Of a stretch of DNA of 64,000 nt, positions 19,743 to 30,505 are shown piece after piece; positions within the stretch are counted from its first letter, which is position 1, and the number at the start of each line of letters is the position of its first letter. Both the position numbers and the translations under genes were made by a program. The notes under the pieces were generated by a model that had not been told where the DNA came from, ran no database searches, and saw only the letters and a list, made by a program, of their open reading frames with translations. This DNA is from Saprospiraceae bacterium (GTDB lineage: Bacteria; Bacteroidota; Bacteroidia; Chitinophagales; Saprospiraceae), in assembly GCA_016710585.1 (NCBI GenBank), contig JADJVN010000046.1:1-64000 (forward strand). The letters run 5' to 3'.

Positions 19743-20774
19743 ATGAAGCATTACATCAAATACTTGGTCTGTATTGGTATTGTGTCTATGTCCTATGTAG
19801 GATATTCACAAGATATCCATCATTCCCAATTTTACACATCACCATTAAATGCAAATCCTGCACTTACTGGGATATTTAACGGTGATATGAGATTTGCCGC
19901 GAATTATCGCAATCAATGGTTTGTCAATGATCTGGTAAAGTATCTCACTTTTACTGGTTCGTATGATATGAAGTTTTTTCCAAAACGATGGGATAGGAAA
20001 GGAATGTGGAATGGCGGTTTGCTATTCAATTATGATCAAGCTGGTGACTCGAAATTAAGCTTGGGTCATCTTGGATTAACTGTCTCTTATGCATATCCAC
20101 TCAATATGAATAATATTGTATCTATAGGAGGTTTGGTAGGTGGATCTCAGAGGAGATTCTCTCAAGACAAATTGATATGGGATGAGCAATTTAATTCGAG
20201 CACAAGTCAGGTAGACCCTAATCTACCGTCAGGTGAGAATTTCTCCAAAACATCAAGAAGTTTCCTAGATGTCGGAGCTGGTGTAAATTATCGTTGGCAA
20301 AAATCTAAAAGAACAAAGTTAGACCTTGGAGTAGGTTTATATCATTTAAATAAGCCTGAGCAGAAGTTCTTCACTCAAACAGCTTCAACAAAACTGCCAA
20401 TGAGAATTAATATCAATCTAACACCTAGTTTTAAGTTGACTGAAAGATTGGATTTGCTTCTACATGGGCAGCATCAAATACAAGGTCCTTACACTGAAAC
20501 AGTTGTTGGAGGTTATGGTAAGATTTATTTATCTACTAAAACTTATAAAAATTACGCCTTATTGTTAGGATTGTCTGCTAGACTTGGAGATGCGCATTTT
20601 ATTCCAAAATTGGCCATTGAAATGAATAGATGGTATGCGGGTTTTAGTTACGATATTACCACGTCACCTTGGGATAAAGCTGTTAATGGTAGAGGTGGAC
20701 CAGAATTTTCGCTCATGTATATTATTACCAAAGCTAGACCATTGCCACAATTAAAATCTTGTCCGATTTTCTAA
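19743..20774 (+). CDS. porP: PorP/SprF-family T9SS outer-membrane protein, copy 2
   Basis: Paralogue of the first porP, about 343 residues. The signal peptide ends near YSQ and is followed by DIHHSQFYTSPLNANPALTG. The segments YRNQWFVND, FNYDQAGDSKLSLG and GGPEFSLMYIITKARP correspond one to one with copy 1, and both end in KxCPIx. The sequences have diverged clearly, so this is an old duplication. The ATG at 19743 is preferred over the GTG at 19740. Next gene after 18 bases. Confidence 0.93.
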   Translation: MKHYIKYLVCIGIVSMSYVGYSQDIHHSQFYTSPLNANPALTGIFNGDMRFAANYRNQWFVNDLVKYLTFTGSYDMKFFPKRWDRKGMWNGGLLFNYDQAGDSKLSLGHLGLTVSYAYPLNMNNIVSIGGLVGGSQRRFSQDKLIWDEQFNSSTSQVDPNLPSGENFSKTSRSFLDVGAGVNYRWQKSKRTKLDLGVGLYHLNKPEQKFFTQTASTKLPMRININLTPSFKLTERLDLLLHGQHQIQGPYTETVVGGYGKIYLSTKTYKNYALLLGLSARLGDAHFIPKLAIEMNRWYAGFSYDITTSPWDKAVNGRGGPEFSLMYIITKARPLPQLKSCPIF

Positions 20775-20792
20775 ACCAGCTTAATTATTATT

Positions 20793-23712
20793 ATGAAAAG
20801 AACGATACAATTCTCATTTATATTTCTCCTTTGTTTTACGAGCCTTTTAGCACAAACTTCAAAGCAAGATTTGACTCTTGCTGATAAGTCAATGGAGAAT
20901 AAAGATTACTACAATGCATTTGTTAATTATAAAAAATTAGCGGATGCTTATCCCAATAATATTGAATATTTATACAAAGCTGCAGAGGCTTCAAGGTTAT
21001 TTAATTCCTTTAAAAATGCCACTACTTATTATGAGCAAGTATTAGCTCATCCAGACAATAATTCTTATCCTCTTACAGGGTTTTGGTTGGGACAAGTAAA
21101 GCAGAGTCAAGGCGATTATAATGCAGCATCCGCAGCTTACAAAGCTTATAAATCAGAAAAAGGCTCAGAGGATGTATATTATGGTTCTTTAGCAGATAAA
21201 GAAATTAAAGCATGTGAATGGGCATTGCAGAATGTAAAAAATCCTGTGAAAGGGACCACATTAACTAGATTAGGTGAATCCATTAATTCCGCATACTCTG
21301 ATTTCGGACCTGCAATTAACGGTGATGATTTGTTTTTTTTCTTCCTTAAGATTTGATAATCTTAATAATAAAACTTACCCATCTAGAAAAATATCAAACA
21401 TTTTAAAATCTAAAAAATTATCCACTGCCAATGCTTTAGATTTTACAAATCCTTCATGGGCTGGAAAATCTGTAGCACATACCGCATTCAATAAAGATAA
21501 ATCGAAAGTTTATTTTACAGTTTGCGACAATATTAATGAATATGATAAAAGATGCGATCTTTACAGTGCATCAGTTGATAAAAGTGGCGCTTGGAGCGAA
21601 GCAGTTAAATTATCTGATTTTATAAATAAACCAGGTGTAACCCAAACACAGCCAAATATTGGATATAATGCTACGATAAATAAAGAAGTATTGTATTTTG
21701 CTTCAAATAGAGAAGGTGGTAAAGGAGGTCTTGACTTATGGTATGTCGTGATTGATGGTTCAGGTAATTATTCAGAGCCAATGAACTTGGCTAGTTTGAA
21801 CACTGCACAAGATGATGCCTGTCCTTTTTATCATTCTGCTTCAAAAACATTGTATTACAGTTCAAAAGGACATCTTGGAATGGGTGGATATGATGTATTT
21901 CAAGTTCGTGAACAAAGCAATGGATGGGGACAAATTAAAAATTTGGGCTCTCCAATAAATTCAAGTTTAGATGATGTTTATTTTATTCGCGCTGAGAAGG
22001 GAACAGAAGGATATCTTGCATCAAATCGAACCGGTTCATTACTTCTCGATGATGCTTCAGAAGCTTGTTGTTTGGACATTTTTAAAACGAATATTCTACC
22101 TTGTGAGATAAATTTAAAGTCATTTGTATATGACGCTGATACGCAAAAAGATCTATTGGGTGTAACTGTTAAACTGATTGATACAAAAGATCCATCAGGA
22201 AAACCAATAGTGGTTACAAATGACATCACAAATCTAAATGAATTCCCAATCGAGTGTGATCGTGAATATAGATTAGAAGCAAGTAAGCCGGGGTATTTAC
22301 CAGAGACTATAACATTTAATACTGGCAAACCAGGAGAGAATATCGAAATTACAAAAAAACTATATCTTAAACCTGAATCAATCAAGTTAGATGTATTGAC
22401 TTTTTACAAACAGACTGGTGAAAGTTTGAATTGTTGTGATGTGACTTTATTTGATTTAGATGATGTCAATTCTAAGCCAATCACATTAAGAAACTGTGAG
22501 TCTAATTTAAATCAATTTTCAGTTACACGTTGTCATAAATACCGAATTGTTGCATCTAAAGATAGTTATGTCAATGGACAAAATGAGTTTACAGTTGATT
22601 GTAAAGCAACTGGTAAATTGACTGAAAAGGTTTATTTGGATAAATACCTTCAAAGCTTGTTGCCGGTATGTCTATATTTTGATAATGATATACCACATCC
22701 TGGAAGAACAGTTACAACGACTAGGCTATCTTACAGTCAAACTTATTTTCCATATTATGCTAGAAAAAATTATTATGTATCTAGGAATTCACATGGTAAT
22801 TCAATAATATCTAATTCAAGTACAAGTTCATCAGTGACTAATTGTAATTGTGCGGGTTCTTCAAATCCAATTTATAAATTTAATCAGAATGTAAGTCCAA
22901 AAATTATCCATCGATTAGGTACAAATCCTGAGTTTGGTAGTTTGCATGGGATGAGTTCAAGTGAAGTATTGGAAAAGTTCAAAAAAGCAGCAAAAGAAAG
23001 TAAACGAGATAAAGATTTTTTAGATCAAGCATTTCAAGGAATTGGATATTCAAGTTTTGATCAAGTTAGTGTAGGGTCTATGTCTGAAGTCGAATTAGCG
23101 AGAGGAACAGTTGGTAATATAGGATATTCAAAAGATCATTATACCACTTTTGTAAAAATGGACAATGAGCCAAAAGATCTTCTTGCATTTAAGTTTGTGG
23201 GCCCAAATGGTTGTAGTTTGCATTTTATGAAGACTTGTGGAAATCACTTTTTCTTCTGTGAAAATCAATCAACAACAATCGCACCAGAAAATTTAAATTC
23301 AAGTTCAGGCTGCTTTGTGAATGGTACTGATATTGGAAGTTTTTTTGAATATAATGTTAAAGCTGGTAAAGATAAATTAGATCTTTTTATCGATCGGCTT
23401 GCTATCGATCTAGCTGCTGGAAAGAAATATATAATTTTTGTTAAAGGTCATACCAGCCCATTAGCACAAAATGACTATAATTTAAATCTTGGGCAAAGAC
23501 GTATTCAAAGTATCAAAAATGAATTTGCTACATGCAGAGGTGGAATTTTAGCTAAATATATTAAATCTGGAATTTTGGTGATTCGTGAAAAATCTTATGG
23601 TGAAGATGAAGCACCAGTAGGAATCCCATTTGATCCTAAAGATCCAAGATCTATTTACCGTGTTGATGCATCCTCAGAAAGACGTGTAGAAATAATTGAA
23701 ATTCAAGAATAA
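20793..23712 (+). CDS. PorE-like TPR / propeller / CRD / OmpA protein, copy 2 (one frame break)
   Basis: Same architecture as copy 1, about 972 residues. TPR helices (about 25-150), propeller blades (LYFASNREGGKGGLDLWYVV, YYSSKGHLGMGGYDVF), two CRD-like folds (YRLEASKPGYLPET; YRIVASKDSY), then an OmpA-like domain (LYFDNDIPHPGRT; GHTSPLAQNDYNLNLGQRR). The OmpA-like part is interrupted by about 180 extra residues (about 22770-23330) absent from copy 1. The frame breaks in the T8 run at 21333-21340 (GDDLFFF then SSLRFDNLNNK); one base restores it. Next gene 20 bases on. Confidence 0.85.
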
Positions 23713-23732
23713 TTTTTCAAAATTAGAATAAG

Positions 23733-26700
23733 ATGAATTTACAGATAAAAAAATATATAAATAAATCGAGAGTAATAAAATTAGCTTTATTATTATTGAC
23801 TTGTTGGTTTTCTCCTGAAGTTGCAAATGCAACACATATTGTAGGAGGAGAATTAAGATACAAATGTGTGGGTTTGACATGGTATGAAATTACATTGGTT
23901 ATACGACGTGATTGTGCCAATGGACAAGAACCATTTGATAATCCAGCATTGGTAGGAGCTTTTACTGCAACTGATAATCAACTTGCCTGGAGAGTTGGAA
24001 CGAACGGAGTTGTAAAATTAAATCTTGTATCTACAAGAAAAGTTAATGAATCATTGGATAAGATTTGTATCGGTCCAGGTGCTGAGGTTTGTGTAGAAGA
24101 AGCAACTTATTATGCTAAGATTCCACTTCCATTTGATGAAAGAGGTTTTATACTTGCTTATCAGAGATGCTGCAGAAATACTACACTCACAAATATTGAA
24201 GATCCGTTGGAAGTAGGTACAACTTATACTGTAAATATTTCTGCTGATGACTTACAAAATTGTAATTCAAATCCTGTGTTCAAGCCATTTCCACCAATCT
24301 ATGCATGTTTGAATTCTCAGTTTACTTATGATCATTCTGCAGTGGATTCAAGTGCAGATTCTTTAGTGTATACGTTATGTACTCCATATCTTGGAAGAAC
24401 AAGATTGGATCCAGTTGGCGCTCCATCATTTCCACCATACAGTCCAGTAATTTACAAAGCACCATTTTCAATAAATAATGTTTTTGGCGGTGTTCCATTG
24501 ACAATAAATAGAAGAACAGGAATGCTTTCTGGTACACCAGATTTAGTAGGACAATATCTAATAGGTGTATGTGTAGAGGAATATAAAAACGGTCAATTAA
24601 AAACTTATACTAGAAGGGATTTTGAATTAAATGTAGTTCCTTGCGGTATAAAGCCAACAGCCTCATTTACAAGAAGTACAAATCTTTGTGACGGATTGAA
24701 GCAAAGTTTTACAAGCACAAGTCAGTTGACTTTAGCTCATAAATGGTTTTTTGATTTCCAAAATGACAAGACTTTAATGTCAACAGATCAGAACCCAATG
24801 CATCTTTATTCAAAAGGGGGAACATATGAAGTGGTTCTAGTAGCCTCAAACGGAGGATGCACTGACACTGCAAGAATGACAATTACCGTTCTTGATCTTG
24901 CTTTGAATCCTGATTTTACATTCAAGCCCGATTGTGCTGCAAATGGAGTTAAATTTAATCTTACAAATACGACAACATCAAATTATCCAATAACAAAATA
25001 TAATTGGACGGTTACTGGAACTGGTAATAATAAAACTTCAATGGATAAAGACCCTGTATTTGATTTTTTCAAATCAAGGCGGAGTGCGCATTATGCTTAC
25101 AGTGACTGATAGCAATGGTTGTACAGCATCTATTTCAAAGGATGTTACAATTAATTTTATTGATATTAAATTAAAGGCAAGTCCTTTAAGTTTATGCAAA
25201 GGTGATTCTGTAAGATTGGTAGAAAATCCAGATCCAAAATATACTTATACATGGAGTCCTACTACCAATTTGATTTTGAATCCACCAAGTAATCCACTTG
25301 CTTTTCCAATGCAGAATACGACTTATAAAGTAACCATCACTGATGGCACATGTACAGTTGAACGATCCGTAGATATAGTAATTCGCGAACGAGTGAATCT
25401 TAGAATTATGGGTGATACCGCGACTTGTGATGGAAAAGTTACATTGTTGGCATCTTCAGACTCAACCAATGTTTTTGAATGGGCTACAAATGGTAATTTT
25501 AATCCAATAATAGGTAGATCTGCAATGTTGAACACTACTATAAATGGTACTACAACATTTTATGTTAGAGCGGGTGGCAGTAATCAATGTCCAACTATTG
25601 GGACTTACACAGTAAAAGATAATTCGATTAATTTATCTTATTCAAAAGAACAAACGATTTGCTCAGTAGATACTTTTAATTTAGATGTTCGCAATACTGA
25701 TCCAAATGATATTCTTACTATAAGTTGGGATGGTGATCCAATAATTATTGGGCCAAAAAATGTACTTAACCCAACGATCTATTGTAGCGCACCTGGAAAA
25801 TATCGCTTATTTCTTACTGCCACGAATCAGTTTGGTTGTAAGTTGGTCGATACTATAGTGATCACTGCAGTGACACCACCAAATCCAGATTTTACGATAG
25901 AGTATGATTGTGGATCACTTACTGTCAAAGTTATTACAGCTGGAGGAAGAAAAGTGATTTGGGATTTTGGAGATGGTAAAGGTCGAGGATTTGATCCTAT
26001 GATGATGTATACTTATGAAAAATCTGGAAATTATAAAATAACTTTGATGGTTGATTCTATTTGTGTGAGATCTCTTACCAAAGAATTACCTGTTGTATTA
26101 ATCAATGTTGACCTTCGAGATAGAGTAGTAAGTTGCCATGGTGAAACTGTAGAACTGAATCCCGGAGGAAGTGCAGATTATGAATATGAGTGGTCTCCAA
26201 TTACTGGATTGGATAATGCAAAAGTTCCAAATCCAAAAGCTACTGTAAGTAAGACTACGACATACTATGTCTTGATCAATGATCCAAGATTCCCAGGTTG
26301 CACAAAGAAAGATAGTATTACTGTATTTGTTCCAGATGAAATTGGTTTGGTTGCTTCTAGCGATACTACGCTATGCGAGAGAACCAAAATTGTATTAAAA
26401 GCCAATGCAAATGGTACAAATATTAATTATAAATGGTGTGATGAATCTGGCAAAGAAATAGGAACTGGAAAAGAAATATCAGTGGAGCCAACAAAATCTA
26501 CATTTTACATAATTAAAGCAACAGATGAATTTAATTGTGTCACTGAAGATACCATTAGGGTTAATTTGTTTGAATTAATGGCTGAAATTTCAGGACCGAC
26601 AAATATTTGTAAAGGTGCAGAGGATATGATTATGGTCACTGCAGCTCCCGGAACAAATTATACTTATGATTGGAAGCCAAAAGAATTTATTAATGGCCCT

Positions 26701-27333
26701 TCAAATACTAATGTGATTAAAATTAAGCCAAATAGTAATACGACATTTACTGTTGATATTTCTAATGGTCTTGGTTGTGTTTGGACATTATCTCATTCTG
26801 TGATTGTAAATGATCCTTCGCTTGGAATCTTTGCCAAAGCTGATCCAGATTTGGTAGTGCCAGGTGCGAAGACACAATTAACAACAGTTGAAAATCCAAA
26901 TTATACATATAAATGGTCACCAGCTGAAGGCTTGTCTGATGTAAATATTTTTAATCCAATTGCAATGCCTACAAAGACGACAGCATATACAGTGACAGTG
27001 ACTGATCAATTCGGTTGTACTGCAACAGCCTCTGTGACAGTAAAAGTTATTTCTTGTGAGGAATCATTATTTGTTCCAAATGCATTTAGTCCTAATGGTG
27101 ATTCAAAAAATGATGAGTTCAGAGTAAGAAGTAATTTCATCACCGATATTGAGATTGTAGTTTACAATCGATGGGGACAAGAAATGTATAAAGCTAAGGA
27201 TGCAGAAGCAGGTTGGAATGGTACTTTTAATGGTGAAAAATTAGGTCCTGATGTGTTTGGCTATTGTGTAATTTATACATGCCCTGACAATACAAAACAT
27301 ACTAAACTCGGTAATGTGAGTATAATAAAATAA
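23733..27333 (+). CDS. Large PKD-domain T9SS type B cargo protein, copy 2 (one frame break)
   Basis: Paralogue of the copy 1 cargo, about 1200 residues. The signal peptide is followed by THIVGGELRYK, then the same N-terminal domain with ILAYQRCCRNTTLTNI, YDHSAVDSSADS and a putative Ig-like PLTINRRTGMLSGTPDLVG. PKD/Ig-like domains follow (VIWDFGDGKGRGFDPMMMY; repeated NPxATVSKTTTYYV-like units). The end is a type B signal (FVPNAFSPNGDSKNDEF, YNRWGQEMYK, KLGNVSIIK). The frame breaks in the T6 run at 25064-25069 and continues as SNQGGVRIMLTVTDSNG. It closes the second module and is followed by a terminator. Confidence 0.88.
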
Positions 27334-27349
27334 ATTATTTGTTTTTATT

Positions 27350-27387
27350 AAAAATCCTGTAATATGTCGGCATGTTACAGGATTTTT
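27350..27387. terminator. Rho-independent terminator after second module
   Basis: A perfect 13-bp stem (AAAAATCCTGTAA with TTACAGGATTTTT) has a 12-base loop and T-rich flanks on both sides. It closes the porP-porE-cargo region. Confidence 0.9.
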
Positions 27388-27401
27388 AATTTTTTCTTAA
27401 A

Positions 27402-27812
27402 TTGTTTTCCATTTGTAATTATTTGACTCAAAAATCGTTGAGGTCAAAAAGTTGTTATTGCGGATCTAATTATTTTAATAAGCAAAAACCTCTTCGCTAT
27501 AATAAAAAGTTGGAGAAAGCTGCGGCAATACATGCTAAAGATATTTATGAAAGAAAAACATTAAGCCATACTGGTAGAAATGGCAGTAAGGTCCAAGAGC
27601 GAATCAAGCAGCAATCTTATAATTGGCAAAGTTATGCTGAAATAATTGCAGAGGGATATGATACAATTGAAGAAGTCTTTGATGCTTGGATGAAAAGTCC
27701 AGGGCATTGTAAAAGCATTATGGGCAATTATGAAGAAGTAGGGATATTTAAGTATCAAGATTATTGGGTAGTAGATTTTGGTACTGAAAAAAAGATGCAG
27801 TTCCCTGAATGA
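27402..27812 (+). CDS. CAP (SCP/PR1)-domain protein
   Basis: About 136 residues covering most of a CAP domain: LEKAAAIHAKDIYERKTLSHTGRNGS, YNWQSYAEIIAEGYDTIEEVFDAW and SPGHCKSIMGNYEEVGIF. The CAP-type residues His, Glu and His are recognisable. No signal peptide is visible and the only usable start is a TTG at 27402, just after the terminator, so the N-terminus may be missing or in another frame. The SKSCYCGSNYF segment resembles the Cys-rich lead-in of Bacteroidota CAP proteins. The function of bacterial CAP proteins is mostly unknown. Confidence 0.7.
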   Translation: MFSICNYLTQKSLRSKSCYCGSNYFNKQKPLRYNKKLEKAAAIHAKDIYERKTLSHTGRNGSKVQERIKQQSYNWQSYAEIIAEGYDTIEEVFDAWMKSPGHCKSIMGNYEEVGIFKYQDYWVVDFGTEKKMQFPE

Positions 27813-27838
27813 TTCTGTTTTACTTTTAGCTATTGTCG

Positions 27839-27870
27839 ACGCCATGAGGCATAGTTTCCTGTTGGCGTTT
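27839..27870. terminator. Probable terminator between CAP gene and carbonic anhydrase-like gene
   Basis: An imperfect hairpin (ACGCCA with TGGCGT, inner AGG with CCT) is followed by TTTTAT on the plus strand. It lies between convergent genes. Confidence 0.5.
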
Positions 27871-27899
27871 TATATTGGCTTGGTTTTTCATTTAAAGGC

Positions 27900-28416
27900 T
27901 CACATTCTTTTAAATATTCGACATTCTGAAGCCAATAATTGATATAATTCTGTTCCTTTTGTTTTCCATTGTATCATGTCGTCGCTTACTTCTTTGATGA
28001 TCTTGAATGGACTTCCTACTGCTAATGATCGATTAGGAATGTTTGATTTTTCTGGAACGAAACACATTGCACCTATAATACATTCATCACCGATTATTGA
28101 ATCATCCATGATAACAGAATTCATTCCGATTAAAGAATTTTGTCCGATAATCGCCCCATGAATAACTGCACCATGGCCGATATGGGCATTTTTTTTTGAG
28201 ATGTACTTTTACTCCAGGAAACATATGTATCATACAATGTTCCTGAACATTGCACCCATCTTCGATTTCTATTTCACCAAAATCACCTCTTATGGCTGCA
28301 AACGGCCCAATGTAACAGTTTTGTCCAATGCTTACACAACCTGTCACTGCAGCTAGTGGATGAACATAAGCGCTAGGGTGTATCACAGGAATGAATTCTT
28401 TATATTTATATATCAT
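27900..28416 (-). CDS. PaaY/gamma-carbonic-anhydrase-like hexapeptide protein (one frame break)
   Basis: A left-handed beta-helix protein of about 170 residues. The first part, VIHPSAYVHPLAAVTGCVSIG then GPFAAIRGDFGEIEI, NVQEHCMIHMFPG, and the second part, IGMNSVIMDDSIIGDECIIGA, LAVGSPFKIIKEVSDDMIQWK, match the PaaY/CaiE branch of gamma carbonic anhydrases closely. PaaY is a thioesterase associated with phenylacetate degradation, but here the neighbours give no such context. The frame breaks in the T9 run at 28189-28197 (LKKNAHIGHGAV restored), so it is probably an intact gene with a homopolymer error. Confidence 0.82.
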
Positions 28417-28462
28417 GTTGTAAAGTTATTTCTTCTTATTTGATTTTTAAGGGTAGCTGCTG

Positions 28463-28470
28463 TATTTTTG
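28463..28470 (+). promoter_or_regulatory. Promoter -7 box for DUF2461 gene
   Basis: TATTTTTG matches TAnnTTTG, 18 bases before the DUF2461 ATG, giving a very short leader. Confidence 0.5.
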
Positions 28471-28488
28471 CTTTTACAAAGAATAGTT

Positions 28489-29154
28489 ATGCAATATTTT
28501 TCGATTAAGACTCAAAAATTTCTTGGTGATTTAGAAATTAATAATAATCGTGATTGGTTTAATGAAAACAAAACTCGATTTAAAGAAGATGTCGAGCTTC
28601 CATTTGAAAAGTTTATTTCTGATTTGATCGAAGCGTTAAAGAAATTAAACCCAAATTTAAATATTAGTGCAAAGGATGCAATTTTCAGGATATATCGTGA
28701 TATTCGATTTAGTAAAGATAAGACGCCCTACAAAATTCACATGTCTGCAATAATATCTCAAGGTGCGAGAAAAGATTATACAAGCCCCGGTATGTATATC
28801 GAATTGAAAGCAAATGAAATTCGACTTTATTTTGGAGTTTATGAACCAGATTCAAAATCATTATTAAAGTTAAGAACATATATTGCCGACCACACTACAG
28901 AATTGAATAAGTTAATTTCTTCTAAGAAATTTAAAGATACTTTTGGTGAAATAAAGGGTGAAAAAAGTAAAGTGATTCCAAAAGAATTTAAAGCAATAGG
29001 AGAGCAGCAAAATTTGATTTATAATAAAGCATTCTATTTTTTCACAGTATTAGAGGAGAACTGGATTGCCTCCAGCAAATTAGTAAACGAAGTCATTAGA
29101 GTATATAAGTTAGCACAACCCATAAATGATTTTCTAGCTGAGGCTTTGCATTGA
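28489..29154 (+). CDS. DUF2461 family protein
   Basis: A 221-residue protein. The start at 28489 (MQYFSIKTQKFLGDLEINN) is chosen because the family begins at this FLxxLxxNNxxxWF element. RIYRDIRFSKDKTPYK is the hallmark of the family, and YIELKANEIRLYFGVYEP follows. DUF2461 proteins are widespread with unknown biochemical function. The end overlaps the end of the convergent BrkB-family gene by 21 bases. Confidence 0.88.
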   Translation: MQYFSIKTQKFLGDLEINNNRDWFNENKTRFKEDVELPFEKFISDLIEALKKLNPNLNISAKDAIFRIYRDIRFSKDKTPYKIHMSAIISQGARKDYTSPGMYIELKANEIRLYFGVYEPDSKSLLKLRTYIADHTTELNKLISSKKFKDTFGEIKGEKSKVIPKEFKAIGEQQNLIYNKAFYFFTVLEENWIASSKLVNEVIRVYKLAQPINDFLAEALH

Positions 29155-30118
29155 TTCATTTGCGATCCTTAAGTCTCTGTTTACGACGATTGAAGCATTT
29201 AGCTCAAATCCTAGAATCAATATGAGTACATTTATACGAATCCATACCAGTGTAATGATTAATGCCGAAATGGCTCCATATACCTTGTGATAGTTTGAAA
29301 AATGGTCCACAAAATATCCAAAAAGAATAGAGCTTAATATCGATGTCACTGTAGCAAATATTGCTCCTGGTGTAAATCTTTTCAATGGTTTTCTCAATGC
29401 AGGGCCATAGCGATAAATCAAAGAAATAATGGAATAAAAAAGTAACCCTATTATTAAGTATTGCAATAATTTAATTGAAAGTAAACCCATCTTACTTAAT
29501 TTTAAAATTCCAAATACCCATTGAAATATTTGAGTGCCCAAGATGAGTACCAATATTGAAAAAATAAGAAGTAAACTTAGAAGAAAAGTAAGGAATAAAG
29601 CAACAGCTTGCTTTTCTAGCCATGATCTTCTTCTAAATGATGATTTATATGCCTTGTCAAATCCTCTCATTAGGGACATGATTCCTTCAGAAGCAAAATA
29701 AATAGCTAAGACGACTCCAATTGATAGTATACCGCCCTTAGCCCGTGGTCTGATACCTGATACTATGTTCTTCCAAAAATAATCTTCTGCTTTATCTGGC
29801 ATTAATGTAAAAATAGAATTTTCTAAAGCTGTATAAAAATCCCAGCTCTTAGGAAGATATGCAGTTAAAGTAAAGATGAAAATTAATGAAGGAAATAAAG
29901 CAAGAAAAAAACTAAATGAAATCGCACTTGCCCTAACATTGAGGTCATTGTTTCTTAATTCATTTGCAATAAAGTTGAATACATTGAAGATACTGATACC
30001 TTGAAAACCGGGTAGTGTGTGATTCTTTGACCCAATAAACTATTTTTTTTATAAAACCTATATTGGCAATTCTTGAACTCCAGTTATTCTTTGCTTCGCC
30101 AAAATAATGAATTAATTT
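29134..30118 (-). CDS. YihY/BrkB-family inner-membrane protein (N-terminal frame break)
   Basis: Membrane protein with about six transmembrane segments, of unknown transport or structural role. From 30039 down the frame is open and reads HTLPGFQGISIFNVFNFI, NDLNVRASAISFSFFLALFPS, then FASEGIMSLMRGFD, YRYGPALRKPLKRFTPGA and GAISALIITLVWI, all characteristic of the family. The N-terminal start (HYFGEAKNNWSSR then FIKKIVYW) is in another frame, with the break near 30030. No ATG is present at the presumed start, which abuts the thioesterase stop. The older name RNase BN for this family was a misassignment. Confidence 0.75.
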
Positions 30119-30502
30119 TTATAATAAAGTCAGGGGCTTCCATTTTTTCATAGTGGTCCCATCAATAAAACAAAGCTGAACCTGTCCTTGATTTATAAGT
30201 TCATTTTTTTCATTATAAATCACTGTGGTAAAATCTATTTTTGATGTGGGAAGTTTGATTATACTTGTCTCTAATCTTAATAGATTATCGTAGTAGGCTG
30301 GTCTAAGATATCTAACCTGAACATTCGTTACCGGTAGAAAAATTTTGTAATCATCCTCAAGTTCACGATATGTGATTCCAAGACTTCTTAGCGCCTCTAC
30401 ACGTCCTACTTCGTAATAATGTGTATAGTTTCCATAGTAGACATAACCCATTTTGTCTGTTTCGCTATACCTTACTCTTATTTCAACACTATGCGTATAC
30501 AT
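30119..30502 (-). CDS. YbgC-like 4-hydroxybenzoyl-CoA thioesterase-family protein
   Basis: A hotdog-fold acyl-CoA thioesterase of 127 residues. RVRYSETDKMGYVYYGNYTHYYEVGR contains the family's active-site Asp followed by the conserved G-x-VYY-N motif; VQVRYLRPAYYDNLLRLET follows. It would hydrolyse short-chain acyl-CoA esters in the cytosol. It is three bases downstream of the arginine deiminase-family gene and abuts the BrkB-family gene, so all three are probably co-transcribed. Confidence 0.85.
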   Translation of the reverse strand: MYTHSVEIRVRYSETDKMGYVYYGNYTHYYEVGRVEALRSLGITYRELEDDYKIFLPVTNVQVRYLRPAYYDNLLRLETSIIKLPTSKIDFTTVIYNEKNELINQGQVQLCFIDGTTMKKWKPLTLL

Positions 30503-30505
30503 TGA

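Noticed and set aside
21978..22385. Minus-strand open frame of 135 codons
   Set aside because: Lies inside the PorE-like copy 2 coding region, whose propeller and CRD motifs are unambiguous.
15919..27333. CRISPR-like or DNA-level repeats inside the cargo genes
   Set aside because: Repetition is at protein-domain level (PKD/Ig units) with diverged DNA; there are no regularly spaced identical repeats.
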